DNA from: Acidimicrobiia bacterium
GTDB lineage: Bacteria; Actinomycetota; Acidimicrobiia; Acidimicrobiales; Poriferisodalaceae
Length of the DNA: 53,175 bases
Reading direction: 5' to 3'
Assembly (NCBI GenBank): GCA_022824805.1
Contig: JAJDZE010000185.1
Span: 1-53,175 of the forward strand
Shown here: one piece after another, positions 8,148-17,227 of the stretch
Position numbering within the stretch: the stretch's first letter is position 1
Layout: the number at the start of each line of letters is the position of its first letter
The notes under the pieces: generated by a model
What the model saw: the letters and a program-made list of their open reading frames with translations, nothing else
What the model was told of the DNA's origin: nothing
Databases searched by the model: none
Translations under genes and position numbers: made by a program

Positions 8148-8534
8148 CTAGAGGCTGAGGCCCTCGCGCACGAACCGAGCCAAGGACCGGATGACGTCTT
8201 CTTCATTGCTGGCGTCAAGTTCGGGTGGCGGATCGATCGCACTCAACCGATCTTCACCAAGATCTGTCAACGCGTAGCGCCCTGCCGAGTGCTTCACGCG
8301 ATCCATCTGCTGAAGGTACGCGATGGACTCGTGAAGACCCAAACGCCAGTCGTCGCCGTCGAAGGCTCGGAGCACACGACAGTTCTTCTCGTCGTAGCCC
8401 GACTGCTGTGTCATGTACGCCATGCCCTCGAGGAGCAGCCGCTCCACCGGGCGCGATTCCTCGGCATCAAGGACTTCCAAGATGCGCAGGACGGCGTCGG
8501 ATCTCGTGAGCACGCCGCTGTGCGTCTCTGTCAT
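8148..8534 (-). CDS. small hypothetical protein upstream of the dGTPase
   Basis: The chosen start is ATG 8534 (MTETHSGVLTRSDAVLRILE), with ggagagg about 10 nt upstream. The frame is open to 8597 but the extra residues look non-coding. The 128-residue product is mostly helical, with YLQQMDRVKHSAGRYALTDL near the C-terminus, a pattern like the recognition helix and wing of a winged-helix protein. It ends 12 bp before the dGTPase start, so the two form an operon with this gene first. A regulator or inhibitor of the dGTPase is a reasonable guess. I do not recognise a named family. Confidence 0.6.
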   Translation of the reverse strand: MTETHSGVLTRSDAVLRILEVLDAEESRPVERLLLEGMAYMTQQSGYDEKNCRVLRAFDGDDWRLGLHESIAYLQQMDRVKHSAGRYALTDLGEDRLSAIDPPPELDASNEEDVIRSLARFVREGLSL

Positions 8535-8899
8535 GGACACTTGGCCTCTCCCCATGTGTGCATCCCGTGGCGCCTGTTCGGATCGCCGGAGTTTCATCTC
8601 TGTAGTTTCGTGCTGTGCTGAGCGACCGTACCGTACGCGTCTGCGTACGACCGCGCAGGCTGAGCCGCCTCTGTCCGGCTGGACCGTAGTCGGCCGACCC
8701 TTGGCCGACCCCGAGAATTTTCACCGCCGTAGCTCCGTTCGGCCGCCATCGCAGCTGCGCAGTGTGCGGCACGGGGTGCCGGCACGACTGCTGACATCGG
8801 CCCCGAGACTTCTCGGCGCGTCCATGAGCCCCAAGGCTCACCCGCCTCGCAGGCGAGATGCCGCGACGAGGTGTCGGCGCTGAGTCCGAGGACGGGGAC
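8535..8899. other. 365-bp region without a recognisable gene
   Basis: No frame gives a convincing protein. It must contain the promoter of the minus-strand small gene/dGTPase operon. A short inverted repeat, cgtacgc (8632-8638) with gcgtacg (8643-8649), sits about 100 bp upstream of that start and could be an operator, but it is short enough to be chance. The region ends at the left inverted repeat of the recombinase element. Confidence 0.4.
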
Positions 8900-8916
8900 A
8901 ATTGCCGTTATCCCTC
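8900..8916 (+). repeat. left 17-bp inverted repeat of the recombinase element
   Basis: aattgccgttatccctc is a perfect inverted match to 10146-10162. It lies 115 bp beyond the recombinase stop. The flanks beyond 17 bp do not match. Confidence 0.7.
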
Positions 8917-9031
8917 ACGTTGTGCCCCCCAGCAGTCCGAGATCGCAGATCAGCCGATCCGGTAAACCGGCCGAATCCGCAGGGTACCAACGCTGTCGCG
9001 GGCCTTCTGAGACCGGGCCGCTCCGTGTGGA

Positions 9032-10054
9032 TCAGCCCATCCGGGGCGGCTCGCCGGTGCCCCGCGGGTGGTTGTAGAACTGCGCCACTGCGCCCCGGTC
9101 GGCGGTCTCGTTGCGGGTGTAGCGGGCGGGCATCGTCGGGGAACGCCACCGTCCCGCGGTCATCAGGCTGGGCAGCTCTACGCCGATGCGTGCAAGGTCC
9201 TGAGCCATGCCGACACGCGGCGAGTGCCCGCTGAAGCCGTCGCCCAGGCCGGCCGTCGCGGCTGCCTTCTTGATCCGCAGCGAGATCTGATTCGGGCTGA
9301 GCCCGAACACCCGGAGCTCCGCCGGGGCGCCATTGCGGATCGACGCAAGGGCCGCCATGGTCTGCGGCGACACGAACAGCACGGCGCCTTCGCCGTCGGG
9401 GTCGGTCTTCGAGCGCCGGATCAGCAGCCGCCCGCTGCCGTCGGGCGCCGTCTCGATGTCGCTCCAGGTCAGCGCAGCGCATTCGGAGACCCGCAGCAGC
9501 GCGTCGCGCATGAGCCTCACGAGAGCGATGTCGACGCTGCCTCGCCTGGCGGCGTTCTGTGCGCTCTCTCGTCTGCCGTTCTTGCCGAGGCGCCGTCTGC
9601 AGGCGACCGCTTCGATGGCGTCGAGTGCATCGGCGGTGAGGCCCTTCGCCTGCTTCTGGGCCTTGCCGGCCACCCGAGTCGCTCCCCTGAGGGTTCGCTT
9701 GACATCTTGGTGGTTGCACGGGTTGGGGAGGCCGCAGCTGCTGTGGACGTAGGCGATCGCAGCAGCGGCGACGCGCAGCGTGGCCGGCTTGTGCCCGTGC
9801 TGCTCGAAGCGCTCGGCCAGGTAGACGGCGACGTGCTCGGGCTCGGCGGGGACGGCTGGGCTTCCCCGCTCGTCGGCCCAGGTCACGAAGCTGCGCCATT
9901 GGCTTCTGTAGCTGCGAAGCGTGTTGCGGCTGACTTCGTGGCCGGAGAGCCCGATTCGATTCTGCGCGTCGGATGGGGTGAGCAGGACAGCTCGGGCCGA
10001 CGAGTCCATAGCCACGAGCCCCACTTCAGAATTCCGCAAATGAGGTGTTGTCAT
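9032..10054 (-). CDS. tyrosine recombinase / integrase
   Basis: The 340-residue protein has an N-terminal SAM-like core-binding domain (NTLRSYRSQWRSFVTWADER). Its C-terminal catalytic domain contains Arg I in LLRVSECAALTW, the HxxR box in SGHSPRVGMAQDL, the GRWRSPTMPARY segment that places the late Trp and Tyr, and a final Tyr in VAQFYNH; the nucleophile is probably the Tyr of ARYTRN. It cuts and rejoins DNA through a 3'-phosphotyrosine link. ATG 10054 is used here, and ATG 10009 is an alternative. It is bracketed by perfect inverted repeats, which may be its own recombination sites. The protein is complete and shows no frame damage. Confidence 0.88.
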   Translation of the reverse strand: MTTPHLRNSEVGLVAMDSSARAVLLTPSDAQNRIGLSGHEVSRNTLRSYRSQWRSFVTWADERGSPAVPAEPEHVAVYLAERFEQHGHKPATLRVAAAAIAYVHSSCGLPNPCNHQDVKRTLRGATRVAGKAQKQAKGLTADALDAIEAVACRRRLGKNGRRESAQNAARRGSVDIALVRLMRDALLRVSECAALTWSDIETAPDGSGRLLIRRSKTDPDGEGAVLFVSPQTMAALASIRNGAPAELRVFGLSPNQISLRIKKAAATAGLGDGFSGHSPRVGMAQDLARIGVELPSLMTAGRWRSPTMPARYTRNETADRGAVAQFYNHPRGTGEPPRMG

Positions 10055-10145
10055 GGGCCGAGACGGCTAGCGCATGATCCCCGCGAGCGCCCCAGGCAAG
10101 GCGCGACGGCTGCGTACTCACCAGTGGTCATTCGAGATCAGCACC

Positions 10146-10162
10146 GAGGGATAACGGCAATT
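10146..10162 (-). repeat. right 17-bp inverted repeat of the recombinase element
   Basis: gagggataacggcaatt is the exact reverse complement of 8900-8916. It lies 91 bp upstream of the recombinase start and 67 bp before the start of the type ISP-like gene, so recombination here would alter the upstream region of both genes. Confidence 0.7.
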
Positions 10163-10229
10163 TCACACGGCGGTTGACGGGGACGGCATCCGAGTCCGCC
10201 CAAGGCCGTGCGCAGGGTTGTCAAGCGGC

Positions 10230-13200
10230 ATGACCGGCGATCCCGACCGGGCCGGCGTGCTTGAACGAGCCTCCGAGACGCTGGAGCAGTACTCGCCCCA
10301 ATCGACCGATGGCACCTGGCTGGAAGAACTCACCGTCGAGGTGGCTCCGTTCTTGGCGGACTGGGATGTCGAGATCTGTTACCCGTGGGCTGAGTGGCCG
10401 TCTCGCGAAGAACACTTCCCCAAGACCACGAAGCAGGACATCGGTATCGACCTCGTGGCGCACCGGCGTTCCGACGGCCGCCCAATTGCTGTCCAGTGCA
10501 AAGCCCGTCAGCTCAATCCCGACGGCACCGGTGCAGAGATCGGCAAGGGCGAAGTGTCAGCGTTCTCGACGCCGGCCGCTAACGACCTCTTCGCAGAACG
10601 CTGGTTGGTCACCAACGGCGCCAACTCCCTCAATGCCAACGCCGAGAGCGCTATCGAGGTCAGCGGAAAGCCGATCAAGTTGGTGAATCTGGCGGCGGAC
10701 CTCACGGCCGAAGCATCCGCCGACCCGGCCGACGACGACAGTCCTCCCGGCGACGACCCAGCAGCCCCACAGACCCGCACCAGCATGCAGCGCGAAGCCG
10801 TAGAGCAGAGCGTTCGCATCCTGCGAGAACACGCCGAGACCGACTCGGGCGGGTTGCCCAAGGGACAGGCCAGGGGCCGGATCATCCTGCCGTGTGGCGC
10901 CGGCAAGACCCGCATCGCATTGCGGATCGTCGAACAGCTCACCGATGCAGGCCAGCTCTCGGTGGTGCTGTGCCCGTCGATCGCACTCGTCGCACAGCTG
11001 CGACGTGAATTCCTCCAGAACGCCGAATCCGACCTCCGGGCGATGGCCGTGTGTTCAGACAAGACCGCCGGCTACGACCCGAAGAAGGAAGGCAGCGCCA
11101 AACGGGCACTTGACCCCACCCAGGACAACAGCAACGTCAGCGCTACTGAGGTCAAAGGGCTGGTCAGCACTGATCCGCAAGAAATCGCCGACTGGATAGC
11201 TATCGGCGCCGACGACCCGCGCATCAACGTCATCTTCGGCACCTACCAGAGCGCCAGCCGGGTCGCCGAAGCTCTTGCCCTCGCAGACACCGATGTCCAG
11301 GTGCTCGTCTGCGACGAAGCGCACCGCACTGCCGCCCTGCGCCGCCATCGCAAGGCAGACGAGCAGGAACGCCTCCAAGAGTTCACGCTCTGCCACGACC
11401 AGCAGGCCTTCCCGGCCCGCTACCGCATCTACCAAACCGCCACGCCGCGCATCTACAACCACACCAACTCGCCCCGCAGGGTCGACGCATCCGAGTTCCT
11501 GGTCCGCTCCATGGACGACGAGACGATCTTCGGCGTCGAGCTCTACCGCAAGAGCTATGTGGAAGCCGTCCGCAACGGCTGGCTGTCGGACTACCGGATC
11601 ATCGCTCTCGGCGTCAACGACCCTGAGGCGTTCGCGGCAGCCAACGAGCTCGCACGCACCACCGAGTCCAAGGGCAAGTCCAAGCTCACCACGGTCGACT
11701 ACCTGCGCGGCCTGGCGCTCGTGCTGGTGATGGGCGGTGCCACCCGGTCAAGCGGCGAGCACGACGTCACGGTCGAGTCGTGCATCGCCTTCATGAACAC
11801 GGTCGACAAGTCCAAGAACATGATGAAGGACCTGCAGACCGACGCAGTCCGCGACTGGCTGGCGTCCCGCATGGACGGCGCCGAGCCCGCCGAGTTCACT
11901 TTGGAGCACCTCGACGCCACCTACAACGTCGCCAAGCGGGACAACGCCAAACAGAAGCTCGCCGCCGCGACGGCCGACAATCCGCACGGCATCGTCAACG
12001 TCGGCATCTTCGGCGAGGGCACCGACTCGCCGTCGCTCAGCGCGGTCGCCTTCCTCGAACCGCGCAAGAGCCCGATCGACGTGGTGCAGGCGGTCGGCCG
12101 GGCCATGCGCACGGCGCCGGGCAAGAAGTTCGGCTACATCATCTGCCCGATCCTCATTCCGCCCAACGACGACCCTGAGCGGTGGCTGACCAGGGCCAAT
12201 CCTGAAGAGGGCTGGTCCGAGTTGGGCCAGATCCTCCTGGCGCTGCGGGCACACGACAGCCGCATCGAAGACGAGCTCGCCGACATGCTGCAGGTGTACG
12301 TGCCGCCGCTGCAGCTGAACCAGGAGACAACGAGTCTGGTTGGGGTGGCTTCGGCGTCGACCGGCCGCATCCGCTACGGCGAGCACCGCGGCCCCATTGA
12401 CGCGGTGTTCGAGGTGGTCGAAGCGGCAGCAGCCGCCGACACTCCCCTCTCACAGCACGGCCTGACACCGGTGCGTCCCGATGACTGGACGCCTGAGACC
12501 GAGCCGACCCAGATCGTCACCGTCGCCCCGACCTCCGACGGCTCGCTGCAATTGCGCCACGACACGGTTGTGCGCAACAAGCCGAAGGCAAAGGAACCGC
12601 GCGGCCGGGTCGACGCAGATAAGACGAAGAAGCACGCCCGCAAGATGATCAACGACGGCGAGGGCAAGCCCGTGCCGTCAAAGGGAGAGCGGAAGAAGCG
12701 AGCCGCCAAGAACAAGAAACAGAAGCAGGAAGAGCACGCCCAGCAGATGCTGGAGCTGATCGAGGGCGAATTCGGCACCGACATCACGGTGAACCTGCTC
12801 GCCAAATCGGGCCTGCGTCGTGACCGCGTCAGCCGTGACCTGAACGTCCTCGAGGAGAGCGTCAACGAGGCGGCCCACCACCTCCGGCAAGACGGGTTGA
12901 AGCCAGCTCTGGATGCTCACTTCGGTCTGGACCAGCTCGCCGCGGATAAGCGCTCGGGTCAGGCCGACGGCTGCACCATTGCGGCGCTGTTGTTGATGAA
13001 CGCAGCGATGTTGCACCAGCGCATCGCTGTGGGCGGATGGCTGCGTGATGTCGAGCCGCTCGCTGTGGTCAAGAACGACGCACGCGTCGTCGAACGTCTG
13101 AAGCGCAACTGGAACCGCATCACCCGCCAAGACTTCCTGCCGGTCATCGAGCCCGCTCAGGAGGCCATCTTCGCTGTCGAAGACACAGCGAGACTTGCTG

Positions 13201-15179
13201 GATTGGAGCGGGCGCTCCGGCACCTGGCAGCCGAAGCCGAACGCATCGCCGAGACCTACGCCGACATGGGCGCCGACCATGCCGGTCCATTGTTCAACAA
13301 GGTGATGGGCAACCAGGCATCCGATGGCGCCTACTTCACCCGTCCGCCCGCAGCCACCATGGCAGCACGGTTGGCACTCGACGCCTGCGGTGATCAGGAC
13401 TGGACCGACCCGGCCACCTGGCGGGCCCACAAGTCCGTCGATCTCGCATGCGGCAGCGGCACCTTGCTCGCCGCGTTGTTGACGGAGATGAAGCGCCGGG
13501 CCCGCGAACAGGGCGCGTCGGCCAAGAAGTTGGCGAGCCTCCAGAAGCTCGCAGTGGAGGACGTGCTCAAGGGCATGGACATCAATTCGGTGTCGCTGCA
13601 ACTGGCCGCCACCCAGTTGACTGCCGGTAATGCCGACATCAAGTACAGCGGGATGGGCCTCTACCGGATGCCATACGGTCCGACCGGCGACCCGATGGTG
13701 CCCATCGCCGCCGGGACGCTGGAGCTGATCGCTGAAGACGAACTCGTGCCTCGGTCAGAGCTAGAGATGTTTGCCGGGGCAGCCCAGGGTTCGGCGGTAA
13801 AGGCCAGCTTGGGCGATCCAGAAGTCGAGCGTGGCGCGCGAGCAGTGGTAGGTGCCCGCATTGCGATCATGAACCCGCCCTTTACGAACCGGGAGAAGAT
13901 GGGCGAGAAGTTCCCGGACGCCACTCAACGACTTTTGCGCAACCGAACGGACGGCCTCGAACAGCGTTTGGTGACCGCCGATCCAGAGTTGGAGGGCATG
14001 TTCGACAAGAACTCGCTGGCACCACTCTTTGTGTTGTTGGCGGAGAAGTGCCTGCATGGAGCCAAGAGCAGTCTCGTTCTCATCCACCCGACGATCGCCC
14101 TAACGAACTCGTCAGGAGTTCATGAGCGACGGGTTCTAGCCAAGAGATTTCATGTGCACACCATTCTGACTTGCCATCAGCCCGGCAACATCAGTCTCAG
14201 TCAGAACACGAACATCAACGAGAGCATCGTCGTGCTAGGTCGCCCGGGCAACGGTTCGCAGTCGACGCGATTCGTTGCGCTAGACCGCTTCCCTACGGAC
14301 GATTCTGAGGTCGCAGAGGTGTTCGCCGCAATCGAGGAACGCGGCATCGGGGTGCTCTCCGATGGCTGGGGAGAAGTATCCGAATGGCCTGCCGACCGCG
14401 TACTGCACGGTGATTGGACGGCCGCGATTTGGAGATCGCCTGGTCTCGCCGATGCGGCGGCACGATTCGCCGCTCACGATGCGCTGATGCCACTAGCGGA
14501 ACGAGGTCTACAGGTCCACGCCGCTGGTAAACACTCCATGAGCGGCTACCGCCGGTTGAAGGCCAAGACGCGCGCGTCCTTCCCGATCCTCAAGAGCAAG
14601 GGAGCTGACGGGCAGTTGCGAATCGAGGCCGTGCCTGACGAACAATGGGAATGGATACAGGGAGGCAAGCCGCCGATCCTGGATAAGTCGGGTCACCTGC
14701 TTGTGACGGCTGGCCAGGACACGAGCACTGGGCGCGTCACCGCCGTCGCGTCAAGGACCGCATACGTCGGTTACGGCTGGATGCCCATAACAGGCCTGAC
14801 CATCGAACAGTCCAAGGGCGCCGCCGTGTTCCTCAATTCGACAGTGGGACGGCTGCTGCTAATGCGAACCCCTGGCCTCAAGCTCAACTTTCCGAAGTAC
14901 AACCCGGCGGTGTACAACGAACTTCCGATTCCGAACCTCTCCGACTCGAACGTCGGCTCGACGCTCGCCGACTGCTGGACCGCAACCCGTCGCATGCACG
15001 TGCCGCAGTTCCGTGACGGCGAGTGTGAAGTCCGCGAACTTTGGGACGCTGCCGTCTGCGCCGCGCTCGACTGGGACGAAGCCGAGATCTCTGCGCTGCG
15101 TAAGCTTCTCCACGCCGAACCCCACGTCCGCGGCCTCACCTACGGCCAGTTCACCGACCGACTCCCCCCGCTCGGATGA
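10230..15179 (+). CDS. single-chain restriction-modification enzyme, type ISP-like (nuclease-helicase-methyltransferase)
   Basis: About 1649 residues from ATG 10230; TTG 10218 is an alternative start. Domains in order: a Mrr-like PD-(D/E)xK nuclease (QDIGIDLVAHRRSDG, then AVQCKAR, about residues 68-92); an SF2 helicase with Walker A LPCGAGKTRIAL near 219, CDEAHRTA near 359, and motif VI QAVGRAMRT near 620; a charged linker with Lys-rich coiled coil near 780-860; and an N6-adenine methyltransferase with motif I SVDLACGSGTLLAAL near 1069 and motif IV NPPF near 1213. About 400 C-terminal residues could be the target recognition domain. This order matches type ISP enzymes such as LlaGI and LlaBIII, which translocate on DNA and cut after head-on collision. 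NPPF in place of NPPY is an accepted variant. Specificity cannot be read. Confidence 0.85.
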   Translation: MTGDPDRAGVLERASETLEQYSPQSTDGTWLEELTVEVAPFLADWDVEICYPWAEWPSREEHFPKTTKQDIGIDLVAHRRSDGRPIAVQCKARQLNPDGTGAEIGKGEVSAFSTPAANDLFAERWLVTNGANSLNANAESAIEVSGKPIKLVNLAADLTAEASADPADDDSPPGDDPAAPQTRTSMQREAVEQSVRILREHAETDSGGLPKGQARGRIILPCGAGKTRIALRIVEQLTDAGQLSVVLCPSIALVAQLRREFLQNAESDLRAMAVCSDKTAGYDPKKEGSAKRALDPTQDNSNVSATEVKGLVSTDPQEIADWIAIGADDPRINVIFGTYQSASRVAEALALADTDVQVLVCDEAHRTAALRRHRKADEQERLQEFTLCHDQQAFPARYRIYQTATPRIYNHTNSPRRVDASEFLVRSMDDETIFGVELYRKSYVEAVRNGWLSDYRIIALGVNDPEAFAAANELARTTESKGKSKLTTVDYLRGLALVLVMGGATRSSGEHDVTVESCIAFMNTVDKSKNMMKDLQTDAVRDWLASRMDGAEPAEFTLEHLDATYNVAKRDNAKQKLAAATADNPHGIVNVGIFGEGTDSPSLSAVAFLEPRKSPIDVVQAVGRAMRTAPGKKFGYIICPILIPPNDDPERWLTRANPEEGWSELGQILLALRAHDSRIEDELADMLQVYVPPLQLNQETTSLVGVASASTGRIRYGEHRGPIDAVFEVVEAAAAADTPLSQHGLTPVRPDDWTPETEPTQIVTVAPTSDGSLQLRHDTVVRNKPKAKEPRGRVDADKTKKHARKMINDGEGKPVPSKGERKKRAAKNKKQKQEEHAQQMLELIEGEFGTDITVNLLAKSGLRRDRVSRDLNVLEESVNEAAHHLRQDGLKPALDAHFGLDQLAADKRSGQADGCTIAALLLMNAAMLHQRIAVGGWLRDVEPLAVVKNDARVVERLKRNWNRITRQDFLPVIEPAQEAIFAVEDTARLAGLERALRHLAAEAERIAETYADMGADHAGPLFNKVMGNQASDGAYFTRPPAATMAARLALDACGDQDWTDPATWRAHKSVDLACGSGTLLAALLTEMKRRAREQGASAKKLASLQKLAVEDVLKGMDINSVSLQLAATQLTAGNADIKYSGMGLYRMPYGPTGDPMVPIAAGTLELIAEDELVPRSELEMFAGAAQGSAVKASLGDPEVERGARAVVGARIAIMNPPFTNREKMGEKFPDATQRLLRNRTDGLEQRLVTADPELEGMFDKNSLAPLFVLLAEKCLHGAKSSLVLIHPTIALTNSSGVHERRVLAKRFHVHTILTCHQPGNISLSQNTNINESIVVLGRPGNGSQSTRFVALDRFPTDDSEVAEVFAAIEERGIGVLSDGWGEVSEWPADRVLHGDWTAAIWRSPGLADAAARFAAHDALMPLAERGLQVHAAGKHSMSGYRRLKAKTRASFPILKSKGADGQLRIEAVPDEQWEWIQGGKPPILDKSGHLLVTAGQDTSTGRVTAVASRTAYVGYGWMPITGLTIEQSKGAAVFLNSTVGRLLLMRTPGLKLNFPKYNPAVYNELPIPNLSDSNVGSTLADCWTATRRMHVPQFRDGECEVRELWDAAVCAALDWDEAEISALRKLLHAEPHVRGLTYGQFTDRLPPLG

Positions 15180-15592
15180 ACTGCTCGATGAGTTCTATGC
15201 TTGCGCACGAATGCCCACGTCTTCGTCCCGCCGAAGCAGCTCCGATATCGAACTGATTCGGCGAAGCACAGCTATGTGCGCGGCACTGCCAAGTCCAGCG
15301 AGCAGCCTCAGGTATGAAGGTAAGCGTGGGAGCTCGGCACCGGGCGGCGTTCACGACGACCATGTGGACATAGCGAGCATGAAGCTGGTGTGCCAACGGT
15401 ATCCTCGCATCCCCGAAGAACTACCTCGTTGACACTATAGAGACGAACAAATGTGTCACCGGAGAGGCCCGCTAAGAATAACCCAAGGCCATAGTGCATC
15501 GCCTTCAGGCCGTTCCTGTCTAATCCTGGGGGTAAGGCCAAGACAGTCAGGTATTTTCTCGCTGAGCACTATCGGCGTTGGAGAGGAGAATT
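15180..15592. other. 413-bp gap, decayed and A+T-richer towards the AAA gene
   Basis: No intact gene is visible. A 36-codon frame from TTG 15201 reads NAHVFVPPKQLRYRTDSAKH and stops at TGA near 15318. A 17-residue end, MKLVCQRYPRIPEELPR, stops at 15432. Both look like remains of lost genes, and I do not recognise them. Base composition drops from about 15430, where the DNA resembles the following operon, so the boundary of a separately acquired segment is probably here. The AAA gene promoter should lie at 15480-15580. Confidence 0.35.
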
Positions 15593-17227
15593 ATGCGTCT
15601 TGAGTCAATCCATTTGCGGGACTACAAACGATTCACGGACTTGCGCATCGAAGAACTTCCGAAGTCCGCTCGACTGGTGATATTGACAGGTCCAAACGGG
15701 TCGGGCAAATCGTCCCTGTTCGATGCTCTTCTGTTCAAGGCGAACAATGAACCTAGAGTGCACAACCCGCACCTAGGGGACGAACTCCAGAAGTATTACT
15801 ACAAGACACAAGAAGAAGTCGAACAGCGAAGGGCAGGCCAGAATCTATGGAATCAAATTGATGTCCAGTTTCACGACGGACAGCCCGCTAGCGGTTCATG
15901 GGCAAGTGCATTTAACATTAGATCGCCGTATCGAAACGAACCTGAGTTCACCGTCTCCGGTGTAAGCCGAGTCGAGCCCGCCCATACGAGCCGCAGATTC
16001 GAGAGGATCATCGATCCCGACCAAGCGGTCTCAGACAACTACCGAAGGCTCACATGGAAACGTCTCACCGATCTAGATAGCGACGCGGCAGACGATATGA
16101 CTTTCGGTCAATACCGCACAACGGCAATCAGGGAACTTCAAGAGGCGATCCGCACCCTGTTCCCGAATCTCCAGTTACAGGATTTCGGAGGAGTAACAGG
16201 AGGCGGGGGCTTTCGATTCAGCAAAGGAGCTGCCAACGATTTTCCATATAAGAATCTGTCTGGTGGCGAAAAAGCCGCCTTTGACTTGCTTTTAGACATA
16301 TTCGTGAAGCGTGGAGAGTATAAAGATGCGATCTACTGTATCGATGAGCCTGAGGCACATGCAGCAGTCGCTATACAGGGAAAGCTCCTCGAAGCACTGT
16401 TGTCTTTGCTCCCTGCTAAATCACAATTGTGGATAGCAACGCACTCGATCGGATTCGTGCGCGCCGCGTATCGGATGGCTCAGCGAGGCGATGAGGTCAT
16501 TTTTCTAGACTTCGCCGCGGATGATTTTGATGAGGCAGTCGTATTGACACCCTCCCCGGCTGGACGGAATTTCTGGCGTAGGACCTACCACGTAGCACTG
16601 GACGATCTTGCGGCCCTCGTTGGACCGAGTAGGATCATCCTCTGTGAAGGCAATCGCGAAAGGCCGCCCGAAGGATTTGACGCGCAGTGTTATTCTAAGA
16701 TTTTCGAGGGCACTCATGGGGACACGATGTTCCTCTCACGCGGCGGTTCCACGCAAGTGGAACGAACGGAAGATCTGGCTGCCGTCATAGAGGCGCTTCT
16801 GGAAGGCGTCGAGATTCTGCGTCTGATAGATCGCGACGATATGACCGACGAGGTGCGAACGATACGCCTTGAGAATGACAACATGCGTATATTGTCTCGG
16901 CGTGAGATAGAGAACTTCCTGTATGATCCCGCCGTCCTTACAACATTCTTCCGGTTACATGGTTACTCCGAGCTTCCGGCTTCGATTGAAGAGCTGCTCC
17001 CTGACCCGGCTCACGGAGACATGCGGCAGGTGAATCGCGAGGTGTTGAACAAAGCGCGACAGATGCTGCCTCGCATGCATCTTGGCAACGACCGAAAGGA
17101 ATTCGCGCTGGTGCACTTGGCACCAGCCCTACGAAACACACCAGAGGTATTTCATAAGCTGGAGGAAGATGTATTCGGGTTGCCGGAAAGAACAGAACAG
17201 GTTGTTATCAGAGACAACCAAGTATGA
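15593..17227 (+). CDS. AAA ATPase with TOPRIM nuclease domain (OLD-like)
   Basis: The 544-residue protein starts at ATG 15593, preceded by a strong ggagagga; a TTG 15 nt earlier is in frame but unlikely. It has the ABC-type ATPase set: Walker A GPNGSGKSS (residues 33-41), signature LSGGEKAAFDLL (from 222), Walker B IDEPEAH (near 250) and H-loop ATHSIGF. A C-terminal TOPRIM-like nuclease follows, with IILCEGN (acidic E near 351), DRDD (near 412) and REIENFL. Proteins of this plan, related to OLD, act in antiphage defence as ATP-regulated DNA nucleases. The DNA is visibly more A+T-rich than its neighbours, indicating recent transfer. The stop overlaps the TIR gene (ATGA), so the pair is one system. 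Confidence 0.82.
   Translation: MRLESIHLRDYKRFTDLRIEELPKSARLVILTGPNGSGKSSLFDALLFKANNEPRVHNPHLGDELQKYYYKTQEEVEQRRAGQNLWNQIDVQFHDGQPASGSWASAFNIRSPYRNEPEFTVSGVSRVEPAHTSRRFERIIDPDQAVSDNYRRLTWKRLTDLDSDAADDMTFGQYRTTAIRELQEAIRTLFPNLQLQDFGGVTGGGGFRFSKGAANDFPYKNLSGGEKAAFDLLLDIFVKRGEYKDAIYCIDEPEAHAAVAIQGKLLEALLSLLPAKSQLWIATHSIGFVRAAYRMAQRGDEVIFLDFAADDFDEAVVLTPSPAGRNFWRRTYHVALDDLAALVGPSRIILCEGNRERPPEGFDAQCYSKIFEGTHGDTMFLSRGGSTQVERTEDLAAVIEALLEGVEILRLIDRDDMTDEVRTIRLENDNMRILSRREIENFLYDPAVLTTFFRLHGYSELPASIEELLPDPAHGDMRQVNREVLNKARQMLPRMHLGNDRKEFALVHLAPALRNTPEVFHKLEEDVFGLPERTEQVVIRDNQV

Larger units (their letters stand above)
8900..10162. mobile_element. single-gene tyrosine-recombinase element between 17-bp inverted repeats
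   Basis: The sequence aattgccgttatccctc (8900-8916) is exactly inverted at 10146-10162 (gagggataacggcaatt). These ends enclose one gene, the tyrosine recombinase at 9032-10054, and about 80-130 bp of non-coding DNA on each side. Inverted recombination sites around a tyrosine recombinase gene suggest either the ends of a minimal mobile element or an invertible segment. No target-site duplication was obvious outside the repeats. The element separates the dGTPase operon from the type ISP-like gene. Confidence 0.55.

Noticed and set aside
7299-8621. 440-codon + strand frame across the dGTPase
   Set aside because: The minus-strand frame carries all Dgt motifs; the + frame is its shadow.
8632-8649. 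cgtacgc/gcgtacg palindrome as an operator
   Set aside because: A 7-bp arm with a 4-bp loop is expected often in high-GC DNA, and no partner site was seen.
11748-12386. 212-codon antisense frame in the helicase region
   Set aside because: It has Arg/Val-rich low-information composition and lies opposite conserved helicase motifs.
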